Of a stretch of 64,000 bases of DNA, positions 56,089 through 64,000 are shown one piece after another (within the stretch, counting starts at the first letter, position 1; each line of letters opens with the position of its first letter). This DNA comes from Gammaproteobacteria bacterium (GTDB taxonomy: Bacteria > Pseudomonadota > Gammaproteobacteria > HyVt-429), in contig JAADGI010000009.1 of NCBI GenBank assembly GCA_013152415.1, positions 1-64,000 on the forward strand, given 5' to 3'. Under the pieces are notes generated by a model, which was not told the DNA's origin, ran no database searches, and saw only the letters and a program-made list of their open reading frames with translations. Made by a program: the position numbers and the translations under genes.

Positions 56089-57717
56089 ATGGCAAAAAAA
56101 GCAAAACCCAAACAGGACGAGCCCATAGAAAAACAGCTTTGGAAAGCGGCGGATAAGCTCAGAAAGAATATTGATGCCGCAGAATACAAACACATCGTGC
56201 TGGGCCTGATATTCCTGAAATATATTTCGGACGCCTTTGAGGAGTTATATGAAAAACTGAAAAATGGCGAAGGTGAGTATGACGGCGCCGACCCGGAAGA
56301 TAAGGACGAATACAAGGCCGAGAATGTGTTTTTTGTACCACCCTCTGCGCGTTGGGGTTTTCTAAAAACGCACGCCAAACAACCCACCATCGGCAAGACA
56401 GTGGATGAGGCCATGGATGCCATTGAAAGAGAAAATGCCTCTTTACAAGACGTGCTACCCAAAGTATTTGCCCGGGGCAATCTCGACCCCACCAGCCTGG
56501 GCAGTCTCATCGACCTGATTAGCAACATTGCCCTCGGTGACGCCAAGGCCCGCAGCGCCGATCTGCTGGGCCATGTGTTTGAATATTTCCTCGGTGAATT
56601 TGCCCTGGCCGAAGGCAAGAAAGGTGGCCAATTCTACACCCCGCGCAGTGTGGTCGAATTGCTGGTGGACATGCTGGAACCCTACAAAGGCCGGGTGCTC
56701 GACCCCTGCTGCGGTTCCGGCGGCATGTTCGTGCAATCGGAAAAATTTGTCGAAGACCACCAGGGCAAGGCCAACGACATTTCTATTTTTGGTCAGGAAA
56801 GCAATCAAACCACTTGGCGGCTGGCAAAAATGAACCTCGCCATCCGCCATATCGACAGCTCACAGGTCAAATGGAACAACGAAGGCTCCTTTCTAAACGA
56901 CGCCCACAAAGACCTCAAGGCCGATTACGTCATCGCCAACCCGCCATTTAACGACAGTGACTGGAGCGGCGATTTACTCAGAAACGATGGCCGCTGGAAA
57001 CACGGCACCCCGCCCACCGGCAACGCCAACTACGCCTGGATACAGCACTTCCTCTACCACCTCAACCCCAACGGCCAGGCCGGTTTTGTACTCGCCAAAG
57101 GCGCGCTGACCTCCAAAACCTCCGGCGAAGGCGACATTCGCAAAGCCCTTGTCGAAGCCCGGTTGGTAGACTGCATCGTCAACCTGCCCGCAAAACTGTT
57201 TTTGAATACACAAATCCCCGCCTGTCTATGGTTCTTAAGCCGCAACAAAGCCAACGGCAAGTTCTGCAACCGCACGGACGAAATCCTCTTTATTGATGCC
57301 CGCAACCTCGGCCATCTCATCAACCGCCGCACCAAAGAATTTTCCGCCGAAGACATCGCCACCATTGCCGACACCTACCACAACTGGCGTAACAAAAATG
57401 AACCCTCTCCCTCCGGGAGAGGGCAGGGTGAGGGTGACAATAAAGAAACTCCCTCTCCCCTTGCGGGAGAGGATGGGGGTGAGGGGTATAAAGACATCCC
57501 CGGATTTTGTAATTCCACCTCCATCGAAAAAGTCAAAGAACTGGACTACGTACTGACACCGGGCCGCTACGTCGGCTTGGCAGAAGAAGACGACGACTTT
57601 GATTTTAAGGAGCGGTTTACCCAACTCAAAGCGGAGCTTGAGAAACAGTTAAAAGAGGAAGCGCGATTGAATGCACTGATTGCGAAGAATCTGGCGAAGG
57701 TGAAAGTCGATGGGTGA
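56089..57717 (+). CDS. hsdM: Type I restriction-modification methyltransferase HsdM, with repeat insertion
   Basis: A 542-residue N6-adenine methyltransferase subunit. The N-terminal helical domain ([21 protein letters not shown]) is followed by the SAM motif [14 protein letters not shown] and the catalytic NPPF in [12 protein letters not shown]. Between [11 protein letters not shown] and [12 protein letters not shown], where relatives are short, there is a Gly/Glu/Ser/Pro-rich segment of about 30 residues (438-467). It is encoded by two copies of an intergenic repeat. The frame stays open, so the insertion is tolerated. hsdS follows with an eight-base overlap. Confidence 0.95.
   Translation: MAKKAKPKQDEPIEKQLWKAADKLRKNIDAAEYKHIVLGLIFLKYISDAFEELYEKLKNGEGEYDGADPEDKDEYKAENVFFVPPSARWGFLKTHAKQPTIGKTVDEAMDAIERENASLQDVLPKVFARGNLDPTSLGSLIDLISNIALGDAKARSADLLGHVFEYFLGEFALAEGKKGGQFYTPRSVVELLVDMLEPYKGRVLDPCCGSGGMFVQSEKFVEDHQGKANDISIFGQESNQTTWRLAKMNLAIRHIDSSQVKWNNEGSFLNDAHKDLKADYVIANPPFNDSDWSGDLLRNDGRWKHGTPPTGNANYAWIQHFLYHLNPNGQAGFVLAKGALTSKTSGEGDIRKALVEARLVDCIVNLPAKLFLNTQIPACLWFLSRNKANGKFCNRTDEILFIDARNLGHLINRRTKEFSAEDIATIADTYHNWRNKNEPSPSGRGQGEGDNKETPSPLAGEDGGEGYKDIPGFCNSTSIEKVKELDYVLTPGRYVGLAEEDDDFDFKERFTQLKAELEKQLKEEARLNALIAKNLAKVKVDG
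57403..57486. repeat. Two hairpin repeats inserted in frame in hsdM
   Basis: Copy 1 (57403-57435): CCCTCTCCC-TCC-GGGAGAGGG then CAGGGTGAGGGT. Copy 2 (57451-57486): CCTCTCCC-CTTGC-GGGAGAGG then ATGGGGGTGAGGGG. They are 15 bases apart. A related copy stands at 313-347 outside any gene. Together they code for residues ~438-467 of HsdM. Confidence 0.85.
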
Positions 57718-58894
57718 ATGGAAAGAATATGTCCTTGAGGATGTGATCGAGAAGTTCATCGACTATAGAGGTAAAACTCCAAAGAAAACAACTATTGGTG
57801 TTCCATTAGTTACTGCGAAGATAGTTAAAGCAGGCAGAATTCTAGAGCCTAATGAATTTATCGCGGAAAGTGATTATGACTTATGGATGACTAGAGGATT
57901 ACCAGAAATTGATGACGTTGTCTTAACTACAGAGGCTCCTCTTGGGGAAGTTGCACTTATTAAAAATAAAAAGATAGCACTGGCACAACGAATAATTACA
58001 CTAAGGGGCAAGAAGACATATGCGCATAATCCTTTTTTGAAATATTACTTCCAAAGTGGAACGGGGCAATATGAGTTAGAATCAAGGGCATCAGGTACGA
58101 CAGTGTTCGGTATCAAAGCCGCAGTTTTAAGAAAAATGCCTATAATCCTCCCTTCACTCCCCGAACAAAAATCCATCGCCTCAGTCCTTTCCAGCCTCGA
58201 CGACAAAATAGACCTGCTCCACCGCCAAAACAAAACCCTCGAAGCCATGGCCGAAACGCTCTTCCGGCAGTGGTTCGTGGAAAAAGCGCAGGAGGATTGG
58301 GAGAAAAAAACATTGGCAGATTACGCTGTCCACATAAAAGTTAGTGTGAAACCAGCAAGTAATCCAATGAAAATATATACGCATTATAGCTTGCCAGCAT
58401 TTGATAATGGCATGAGGCCAGTTAACGAGATAGGTAGCGAGATATTAAGCAATAAATATAGCGTCAAGCCATGGACAATTTTGGTATCAAAGCTAAATCC
58501 CCGCTTTCCGCGTATATGGGCTATTGGAAATACCCCTGGTGAGAACGCTATTTGTTCAACCGAGTTTCAGGTATTCAAACCAACAAATATGAAGCTATAT
58601 GGTTATTTGTATTATTTGTTGAAATCGAATGATGCAAGAGAAGAGCTGGCTATGGCCGCATCTGGTACTAGTGGCAGCCATCAACGAGTAAGACCCGAAG
58701 ATATCCTGAATATAAAATCCAGTACGCCCTCAATAACGCTAGCTGAACAGTATTCTGAATTAATGATGCCTGGCATTAATAAACTAATGGCAAATCTTGA
58801 ACAGATTCATTCACTCGAAAAACTCCGCGACACACTGTTACCAAAACTCATGAGCGGCGAAGTTCGCATGGATTACACAGAGGATGCCGCATAA
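57710..58894 (+). CDS. hsdS: Type I restriction specificity subunit HsdS
   Basis: A 394-residue specificity protein with two variable target-recognition domains (about 1-150 and 200-350) separated and followed by conserved helices: [36 protein letters not shown] in the middle and [18 protein letters not shown] at the end. The TRDs are AT-rich, as usual for shuffled sequence. It sets the DNA target of the HsdM/HsdR complex. Its last base is the first of the next gene. Confidence 0.93.
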   Translation: MGEWKEYVLEDVIEKFIDYRGKTPKKTTIGVPLVTAKIVKAGRILEPNEFIAESDYDLWMTRGLPEIDDVVLTTEAPLGEVALIKNKKIALAQRIITLRGKKTYAHNPFLKYYFQSGTGQYELESRASGTTVFGIKAAVLRKMPIILPSLPEQKSIASVLSSLDDKIDLLHRQNKTLEAMAETLFRQWFVEKAQEDWEKKTLADYAVHIKVSVKPASNPMKIYTHYSLPAFDNGMRPVNEIGSEILSNKYSVKPWTILVSKLNPRFPRIWAIGNTPGENAICSTEFQVFKPTNMKLYGYLYYLLKSNDAREELAMAASGTSGSHQRVRPEDILNIKSSTPSITLAEQYSELMMPGINKLMANLEQIHSLEKLRDTLLPKLMSGEVRMDYTEDAA

Positions 58895-60039
58895 TGCGCG
58901 TCTCTATACAACCGGAACTGCTGCACTGGGCGCTGGAGCGTGCCGGATTAAACGCTGAAGCACTGGAAAAGAAATTCCCGAAACTACCCGACTGGCTGGA
59001 CGGTGAGTTGGCGCCGACCTTGAGACAACTGGAAGCCTTCGCCAGCACAACACACACCGCCATCGGTTACCTCATGCTGCCGGAACCTCCTGTGGAAACC
59101 TTACCCATTCCGGATTTTCGCACCATGGCGCATACCTGGATGGATCACCCCAGTCCGGATCTGCTGGATATGATTTATCTATGCCAACAACGGCAGGACT
59201 GGTATCGGGATTATGCACGTCTTCACGGTGACGAACCTTTGGTATTCGTGGGTACGGCACAGTCTGGTGATGATGTGGTTGAGATGGCGGCTGATATCTC
59301 CCAGGTGATCGGTTTTGACTGGCAACGGCGGCAACAATGTTCCAGCTGGAGCGAGGCACTACGCCAGTTCATCAGACATGTTGATGATGCGGGTATTTTG
59401 GTCATGGTCAGCGGTATTGTTGCAAGTAACACACACCGCAAACTCGACCCGGAAGAATTTCGAGGCTTTACGCTGGTGGATGACCTTGCGCCACTGATCT
59501 TTATTAATGGCAGTGATACCAAGGCTGCGCAAATGTTCACCTTAGCCCATGAGCTGGCGCACATTTGGCTGGGTGCCAGCGGTGTTATTGATACGAAGGC
59601 AATGGACTTGCCAGACGAAGATACGGAGTATTGGTGTAATGCAGTGGCGGCAGAGCTATTGGCGCCCTTGCAAACGGTACGCCAGCACTATGCACCGGAC
59701 GCAGAACTGCACCATAACCTGCAACGCCTAGCGCGACTTTTCAAGGTCAGCACACTGGTGGTGTTGCGTCGGATTTTTGATCTTGGAGAGATCGACAAAC
59801 AAATTTTCTGGGACACTTACCATCAGGAGCTGGACCGGCTTCGCAACATGGAACGCAAAGGCAGTGGAGGCGGTGACTTTTACAATACGTTGGGTGCACG
59901 TACCGGACAGCGATTGATACGGGCACTGGTGGCCAGCACACTTGAGGGCCAGACTTTATTCCAGGATGCTTTTCATATGCTGGGCATTCGCAAGACCGCG
60001 ACCTTTTATAAAGAAGCAAAAAGACTGGGATTACACTGA
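58894..60039 (+). CDS. ImmA/IrrE family metallopeptidase, HTH-like N-terminus
   Basis: A 381-residue protein. The first 70 residues look like a XRE-type helix-turn-helix. The C-terminal half is an ImmA/IrrE peptidase with HExxH: LAHELAHIWLGASG, His219 and His223, Glu220. It sits directly behind hsdS (overlap of one base) and one base before the PIN gene, so the three form an operon. ImmA-type proteins cleave repressors or antitoxins; paired with a DUF4411 toxin, it may serve as the antitoxin or its controller. Confidence 0.88.
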   Translation: MRVSIQPELLHWALERAGLNAEALEKKFPKLPDWLDGELAPTLRQLEAFASTTHTAIGYLMLPEPPVETLPIPDFRTMAHTWMDHPSPDLLDMIYLCQQRQDWYRDYARLHGDEPLVFVGTAQSGDDVVEMAADISQVIGFDWQRRQQCSSWSEALRQFIRHVDDAGILVMVSGIVASNTHRKLDPEEFRGFTLVDDLAPLIFINGSDTKAAQMFTLAHELAHIWLGASGVIDTKAMDLPDEDTEYWCNAVAAELLAPLQTVRQHYAPDAELHHNLQRLARLFKVSTLVVLRRIFDLGEIDKQIFWDTYHQELDRLRNMERKGSGGGDFYNTLGARTGQRLIRALVASTLEGQTLFQDAFHMLGIRKTATFYKEAKRLGLH

Positions 60040-60533
60040 TGGCCTATCTACTGGATGCCAACGTTTTTATTCAGGCCAAGAACCTGCATTATGGATTGGA
60101 CTTCTGTCCGGCATTCTGGGACTGGTTGATCGAGAACAACGAAACAGGCAAGGTTTTTAGCATTGAAAAAGTAGGCGATGAGATCAATGTGGGGAGCGAT
60201 GAATTATCTGCATGGGCAAACGACCGTAGCGATAAGTTTTTTATGAAGCCGGATGAACAGGTCTTGCAGGGTCTCACCAATGTGAGCGGTTGGGCGACAA
60301 ACAATAGTTATGAAGCTACAGCGATCACCACCTTTTTTCAGGTAGCCGATTATTATTTGGTGGCACATGCTCTGGCTTATAAGCATACTCTGGTTACGCA
60401 CGAACTACCTTCCACTTCCACGAAGCGCATTAAAATTCCGAATGCCTGCATTGGTCTGGGCATCAAGTGCATGACACCATACGAAATGTTACGTCATGAG
60501 CAAGCCCGCTTTGTTTTGGGGCCAACATCATGA
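60039..60533 (+). CDS. PIN-like DUF4411 protein (putative toxin)
   Basis: A 164-residue protein of the DUF4411 family, a PIN-like nuclease fold: MAYLLDANVFIQAKNL (first Asp), the EKVGDEIN acidic residues, DYYLVAHALAYKHTLVTHE (third acid). It overlaps the ImmA gene by one base. DUF4411 genes next to ImmA/IrrE genes are known as a candidate toxin-antitoxin pair. Nuclease activity is inferred from fold. Confidence 0.85.
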   Translation: MAYLLDANVFIQAKNLHYGLDFCPAFWDWLIENNETGKVFSIEKVGDEINVGSDELSAWANDRSDKFFMKPDEQVLQGLTNVSGWATNNSYEATAITTFFQVADYYLVAHALAYKHTLVTHELPSTSTKRIKIPNACIGLGIKCMTPYEMLRHEQARFVLGPTS

Positions 60534-60643
60534 TTGCTGAAAGTTTGCTGCACTTAGTAAGCCTTGATGTGAGTTCCGATATGGTAATCCTGGGACGAAG
60601 ACTGCAAAACAAACTCATGAGCAGTGAAGTGGGTGTGGAATAG
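60530..60643 (+). pseudogene. 37-codon frame, possible relic of an hsdS end
   Basis: A short frame overlapping the end of the DUF4411 gene reads RRLQNKLMSSEVGVE at its end, close to the [13 protein letters not shown] ending of HsdS 58810-58875. It could be the last part of a second specificity gene lost by deletion. Too short for confident naming; it may be non-coding. Confidence 0.35.
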
Positions 60644-60644
60644 T

Positions 60645-61409
60645 ATGTCTCAACTAAAAACACATGAGAAAGTCATTTTTGAGCGGTTATTTGATCGCGA
60701 CGGATACGTCCTTGATTTTAGTGACCGCACATTCGCGGAGTTTTTTAGAGAGCATAGGATAAATATTGATAACGATAAATACAGGTTTAATGGCAATTCT
60801 AAAATGAAACGTCTTCGTGCATTTTGGGAAATTGAACCAGATCCATTAGTAGGCAGGGTACTTGAGTCATTATTACAATATGCCTGCGCTATTGAACGGG
60901 TGAATAAAGAAGATCAAGAAAAGGCACTTGATACTATTTACCGGCTACAGGGGAAAAAATCTGCATCTGTGCAAGAGTCAAAAACAGAAGAGAATTTCCT
61001 CAACCAGGACTTTGCGAAAATTGATTGGGATAAGCTCAATTTAGACGTACAGTTACAGCCAGTTATCTTGCAACGTGTCGATGAAATTCGTAAATCACTT
61101 AATTCTGGCATTGCTTTGGCAACTATATTTTTATGCGGCAGCACTCTTGAAGGTTTATTGCAAGATGTCGCCGCAAAAAACCCCCGGCTATTTAATCAAG
61201 CGAATGCATCACCGAAAGATAAGCTCGGTAATGTTAGGCAATTGCAGGATTGGAAGCTTGATGCTCTTATCAATGTGGCTCATGAAGTTGGTATATTATC
61301 GTTAGATGTGAAAAAACATAGTCACTCGTTAAGGGATTTCAGAAATTATATTCACCCACGTCAGCAAGCAGTTCATCAGTTTCAACCAGATATCATACTG
61401 CAAAAATAA
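60645..61409 (+). CDS. Possible HEPN-like abortive-infection protein
   Basis: A 254-residue protein. The N-terminal ~75 residues (VLDFSDRTFAEFF and SKMKRLRAFWEIEPDPLVG) match a pattern I associate with the N-terminal part of Abi-type defence proteins. The C-terminal ~100 residues are helical and end with LRDFRNYIHPRQQ, which fits an Rx(4-6)H motif of HEPN ribonuclease domains. So a phage-defence RNase is possible. The family assignment is by eye. It is downstream of the RM operon, with AT-rich composition like a transferred gene. ATG at 60645 is chosen; the GTG 21 bases before lies in the previous frame. Confidence 0.6.
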   Translation: MSQLKTHEKVIFERLFDRDGYVLDFSDRTFAEFFREHRINIDNDKYRFNGNSKMKRLRAFWEIEPDPLVGRVLESLLQYACAIERVNKEDQEKALDTIYRLQGKKSASVQESKTEENFLNQDFAKIDWDKLNLDVQLQPVILQRVDEIRKSLNSGIALATIFLCGSTLEGLLQDVAAKNPRLFNQANASPKDKLGNVRQLQDWKLDALINVAHEVGILSLDVKKHSHSLRDFRNYIHPRQQAVHQFQPDIILQK

Positions 61410-61465
61410 GCTGGCAAGTACTTCAGGCGGCTATTGCAGGTTTATGTGGGCAGAGAAAATGAGTT

Positions 61466-61726
61466 TTGGGCAAACCAGAAAGGCTGAAACCGCCCCGGAT
61501 AACCCGGCGCGACTTCGAATGCTCCTTCTACACATGGCAGATGAGACTGGGTGAATTTCAAAAAGGGCGCCACTTGATCATCCACTGCACCCAAAAACTG
61601 GCCAAGAAGTTGCCCGATGTCAGCAAGGAAGCGCACGCTGAGACCAGCCTGCTGGGAAGCTGGCATGCCAATCTCTATACCATTATTGGGCCGCCCACTA
61701 TTAATCAGCAATTGGACGCTATATAA
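61466..61726 (+). pseudogene. 5' fragment of a DUF6933 gene (duplicate)
   Basis: Bases 61575-61685 are near-identical to 63100-63213, the start of the intact DUF6933 gene: both encode IIHCTQKLAKKLPDVS and then GSWHANLYTI. After that this copy continues into a short unrelated tail and stops. An upstream piece with ITRRDFECSFYTWQM has no counterpart in the intact copy. Interpreted as a truncated duplicate, with the AAA ATPase gene lying between the copies. Confidence 0.7.
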
Positions 61727-61769
61727 TTCCGCAATTGGACGCTGTATAAATCAGTGATTGGTCGACTCC
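61708..61769. repeat. Tandem 23-bp repeats before the AAA ATPase
   Basis: GCAATTGGACGCTATATAATTCC (61708-61730) is followed directly by a second unit with five changes (61731-61753) and a third, weaker one beginning GTGATTGG (61754). The first unit contains TATAAT, so it covers a probable promoter. May be iteron-like binding sites for the downstream gene's regulation. Confidence 0.65.
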
Positions 61770-61778
61770 GGGAGCCTT

Positions 61779-63008
61779 ATGCGTTTGTACCCACGTTATA
61801 TCGAGCCGGTATTGAAAGCTGCTTTGGCAGATACGCCCGTAGTGTGTTTGTTGGGACCCAGGCAAGCAGGTAAAACTACGTTAGCACAGCAGCTGAAACC
61901 GAAACGGGCCTATATCAGCTTTGACGATCAAAGCCTGGTGGTGGCTGCGAAAAACGACCCTGTTGGTTTTGTGCAGGGTTTGCCTGACCCGGTAATTCTG
62001 GATGAGGTACAGCGAGTACCGGAGCTGATGCCTGCTATCAAGTCTGACGTAGATAGTCAGCGCAGTCCCGGGCGGTTTTTGCTGACAGGCTCGGCCAATT
62101 TATTGTTGTTGCCCAGGGTTCAGGAATCATTGGCGGGGCGCATGGAGGTAGTACAGCTAAACCCACTGTCAGAGATGGAAAAACAACGCAGTAAAAATAG
62201 TCTGCTTCGGGCGTTATTGGTGGGTGATATTACAACCAGAATTTCCGCCAGGCAGAATAGTGTGCAGGGGGTTCCAGAAGCTATTTGTGCTGGCGGCTAC
62301 CCCGAGCCGAATACACGTACTTCACCCAGGGCTCGCCAGTGGTACAAGCAATATCTCAATGCCATTATTCAACGGGATGTAAAGGATATTGCGGCGATTC
62401 GGGATGAGAATGAATTGTCACGTTTAATAGAATTACTGGCATATCGAACCGCGAGTCTATTAAATATTAGTAGCTTGGCAAATGATTTAGGGGTGGATCG
62501 GGCAACGGCTGAGAAGTATCTGACAATTCTGGAGCGCCTGTACTTGATTCGACGTTTGCCGGCATGGCATCGAAATAATGCGAAACGCCTGATTAAAACA
62601 CCCAAGGTTCATGTCATTGATTCCGGTTTAGCAGCTATGTTGAATCGATTAACGATTAAAGACTGGAAAATGCAAAGCACAGAATTTGGTGCTTTGCTGG
62701 AAAGTTTTGTGGTGCAGCAGCTGATATGCCAGGCGGGATGGGTGGATAGCGACCTGGCATTTTCCCATTACCGCGATAAGGATAAGGTGGAAGTCGATCT
62801 GGTTATTGAGCAGGGACGCAAGATTTGGGCCGTGGAGGTAAAACGTGCAGCTAGCTTACAAGATAAAGATGGTGCCGGTTTGGCAAGAATTGCTGCGCGG
62901 GCAGGTAAAAATTTCCAGGGGGGAATATTGCTCTATTCGGGCGCAAATTGTTTATCGCTAAAAGTGGACAAATGTTTTGCAGTCCCGATGAATAGACTTT
63001 GGGCATGA
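61779..63008 (+). CDS. AAA ATPase with DUF4143 domain
   Basis: A 409-residue ATPase of the AAA_14/DUF4143 type. Walker A GPRQAGKTT near residue 30, Walker B VILDEVQRVPEL, the GSANLLLL sensor and the C-terminal DUF4143 with FAVPMNRLWA at the end and VDLVIEQGRKIWAVEVKRA, which has the look of a PD-(D/E)xK nuclease-like fold. Such proteins are widespread; function poorly known. GGGAG supports ATG at 61779. It lies between two copies of the DUF6933 sequence, suggesting insertion. Confidence 0.88.
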   Translation: MRLYPRYIEPVLKAALADTPVVCLLGPRQAGKTTLAQQLKPKRAYISFDDQSLVVAAKNDPVGFVQGLPDPVILDEVQRVPELMPAIKSDVDSQRSPGRFLLTGSANLLLLPRVQESLAGRMEVVQLNPLSEMEKQRSKNSLLRALLVGDITTRISARQNSVQGVPEAICAGGYPEPNTRTSPRARQWYKQYLNAIIQRDVKDIAAIRDENELSRLIELLAYRTASLLNISSLANDLGVDRATAEKYLTILERLYLIRRLPAWHRNNAKRLIKTPKVHVIDSGLAAMLNRLTIKDWKMQSTEFGALLESFVVQQLICQAGWVDSDLAFSHYRDKDKVEVDLVIEQGRKIWAVEVKRAASLQDKDGAGLARIAARAGKNFQGGILLYSGANCLSLKVDKCFAVPMNRLWA

Positions 63009-63098
63009 TAACCGAATGTGCGATTGCTTTTGGCGGGCTGTAACCGGGGATGTACCACGATAAATACCATAGCTCCACGAGGTAAATAAACAACCTGA

Positions 63099-63608
63099 AT
63101 GATCATCCACTGCACCCAAAAACTGGCCAAGAAGTTACCCGATGTGAGCACAACCGCGCACACCGAGACCAGTCCACTGGGTAGCTGGCATGCCAATCTT
63201 TACACCATTGACCGCCGTAACTGTGTGCTGTTTTGCCACGACACCACCCGCTACACGATTTTTATCCCTGGCTTGCGCAAGGCGCAATTTGTCGAACTGG
63301 GGCGTTGGTTGAAAGAGGCCTTTACGGCGTCCCTTGCGTACATGGGCATGGAGGATAGTCAGGTTAGCCGTGCGGAACTGGCGCTCGGTGCGGTGCAGTA
63401 TGACACCAAAACAAACCGTTCTGTACTGGGCAGTTTGAACCAGATGAAGTTTATGTTGGATGCCAGGGTGGCCAAAGTTGAGGATGTGATGTTGCTAAAC
63501 CCCTTGTCGGTCACCCGCTGGTTGTGCCACTACCCGGTGAACATCAAGGGCAAAAGTGGTTTCTGGATGGCGGACGATGCAATGATGGAACGCGTGGAGG
63601 TATTGTGA
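63099..63608 (+). CDS. DUF6933 family protein
   Basis: A 169-residue protein: IIHCTQKLAKKLPDVS, GSWHANLYTIDRRNCVLFCHD, then FIPGLRKAQFVELGRWLKEA. These are the features of the small DUF6933 family, of unknown role. The start ATG at 63099 follows a weak GAGG. Its end overlaps the rhuM start (TGATG), so the two are co-translated. It is the intact partner of the fragment at 61466. Confidence 0.8.
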   Translation: MIIHCTQKLAKKLPDVSTTAHTETSPLGSWHANLYTIDRRNCVLFCHDTTRYTIFIPGLRKAQFVELGRWLKEAFTASLAYMGMEDSQVSRAELALGAVQYDTKTNRSVLGSLNQMKFMLDARVAKVEDVMLLNPLSVTRWLCHYPVNIKGKSGFWMADDAMMERVEVL

Positions 63609-64000
63609 TGGATCATGAAAATGAACAAATTATTATCTATCAGACGGATAGCGGGGAAACTCGGATCAAAGTACGGCTGAAGCAGGATACTTTATGGCTG
63701 AGCTTGCAACAAATAGCCGATCTTTTTGGTCGTGATAAGTCAGTAATTTCTCGGCATTTTAAGAAAATCTTCGACTCAGAGGAATTGTCTAGAAACTCAG
63801 TTGTTGCAAAAAATGCAACAACTGCCGCAGACGGTAAAACCTATCAAGTTGAGTATTTTAACCTGGATGCCATCATTTCCGTGGGTTACCGAGTCAACTC
63901 CAAGAAGGGTACACAATTCCGCATTTGGGCAACTCAACGTCTCAAGGAACATCTGGTTCAGGGCTACACCCTTAATCAGGCTCGATTTGAGCAAAACGCG
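63608..64000 (+). CDS. rhuM: RhuM family protein, N-terminal part (cut by window end)
   Basis: The first 131 codons of a RhuM-type protein (virulence protein RhuM family, about 330 residues in full). Seen: LWLSLQQIADLFGRDKSVISRHF, then VEYFNLDAIISVGYRVNSKKGTQFRIWA and RLKEHLVQGYTLN, the family's DNA-binding-like N-terminus. RhuM genes are often found within type I RM loci between hsdS and hsdR. Start ATG overlaps the DUF6933 stop. The 3' end lies outside the window. Confidence 0.9.
   Translation, partial: MDHENEQIIIYQTDSGETRIKVRLKQDTLWLSLQQIADLFGRDKSVISRHFKKIFDSEELSRNSVVAKNATTAADGKTYQVEYFNLDAIISVGYRVNSKKGTQFRIWATQRLKEHLVQGYTLNQARFEQNA

Overview
The window looks like a chromosomal segment of a gammaproteobacterium. 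Evidence: the rhlB / trxA-rho / rpmE neighbourhood, uup, slyX, rapA, prmB, typA, aerobic hemF, and a class I purE next to tsaC. No rRNA, tRNA, CRISPR array or phage structural gene was seen. The genus cannot be fixed from sequence alone. Core genes are GC-rich, while two accessory regions (about 138-4656 and 55300-64000) are visibly AT-richer and full of toxin-antitoxin-like or defence-like genes.

Layout. (1) 1-137 is the 3' end of purH. (2) 138-4656 is an accessory insertion between purH and purD. It holds five small minus-strand modules (lipoprotein, 73-aa protein, RHH-like protein, DUF4160/XRE pair, hicAB). At least three are separated by integron attC-like sites, so this reads as a cassette array without a visible integrase. 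It also holds a broken 5' end of a bacterial purD followed by a degenerate purH tail. (3) 4657-10038 holds an intact but archaeal-type purD, then purE, tsaC, hemF and pgi. (4) 10076-12802 is a GGDEF/EAL c-di-GMP enzyme. (5) 13228-21797 is a likely sphingolipid locus: a CDP-alcohol phosphotransferase on the minus strand, then an NAD-dependent epimerase/CerR-like reductase, serine palmitoyltransferase, a secreted beta-rich protein, a second CDP-alcohol phosphotransferase with a degenerate nucleotidyltransferase-like N-terminus, and an RND/MMPL lipid-exporter-like protein. (6) 21927-29271 holds the SPFH/NfeD pair, small orphans, a patatin, a PilZ protein and RhlB. (7) 29404-45620 is mostly housekeeping: trxA, rho, rpmE, SNase, malic enzyme, prmB, rubredoxin, hemH, thiD, thiE, hemL, a Lys-Thr-repeat membrane protein, an amidohydrolase bracketed by a perfect 17-bp inverted repeat, adk, an alpha/beta hydrolase, a DsrE-like protein and uup. 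(8) 45913-55311 holds a large orphan secreted protein, a DksA-type zinc finger, menA/ubiA, sprT, typA, slyX and rapA. (9) 55323-64000 is a defence/toxin island: brnTA, hsdM, hsdS, ImmA plus PIN (DUF4411), a possible HEPN/Abi protein, a duplicated DUF6933 gene around an AAA/DUF4143 ATPase, and a rhuM gene cut by the window end. hsdR is not in the window and may lie to the right.

Working together: purH-purD-purE belong to purine synthesis; hemF, hemH and hemL to haem; thiD and thiE to thiamine; trxA, rhlB and rho share the arrangement known from enteric bacteria. The points most worth following are the archaeal-type purD beside a relic of the bacterial one, the cassette array inserted at the same place, the predicted sphingolipid operon, and the repeat-derived in-frame insertion inside hsdM.
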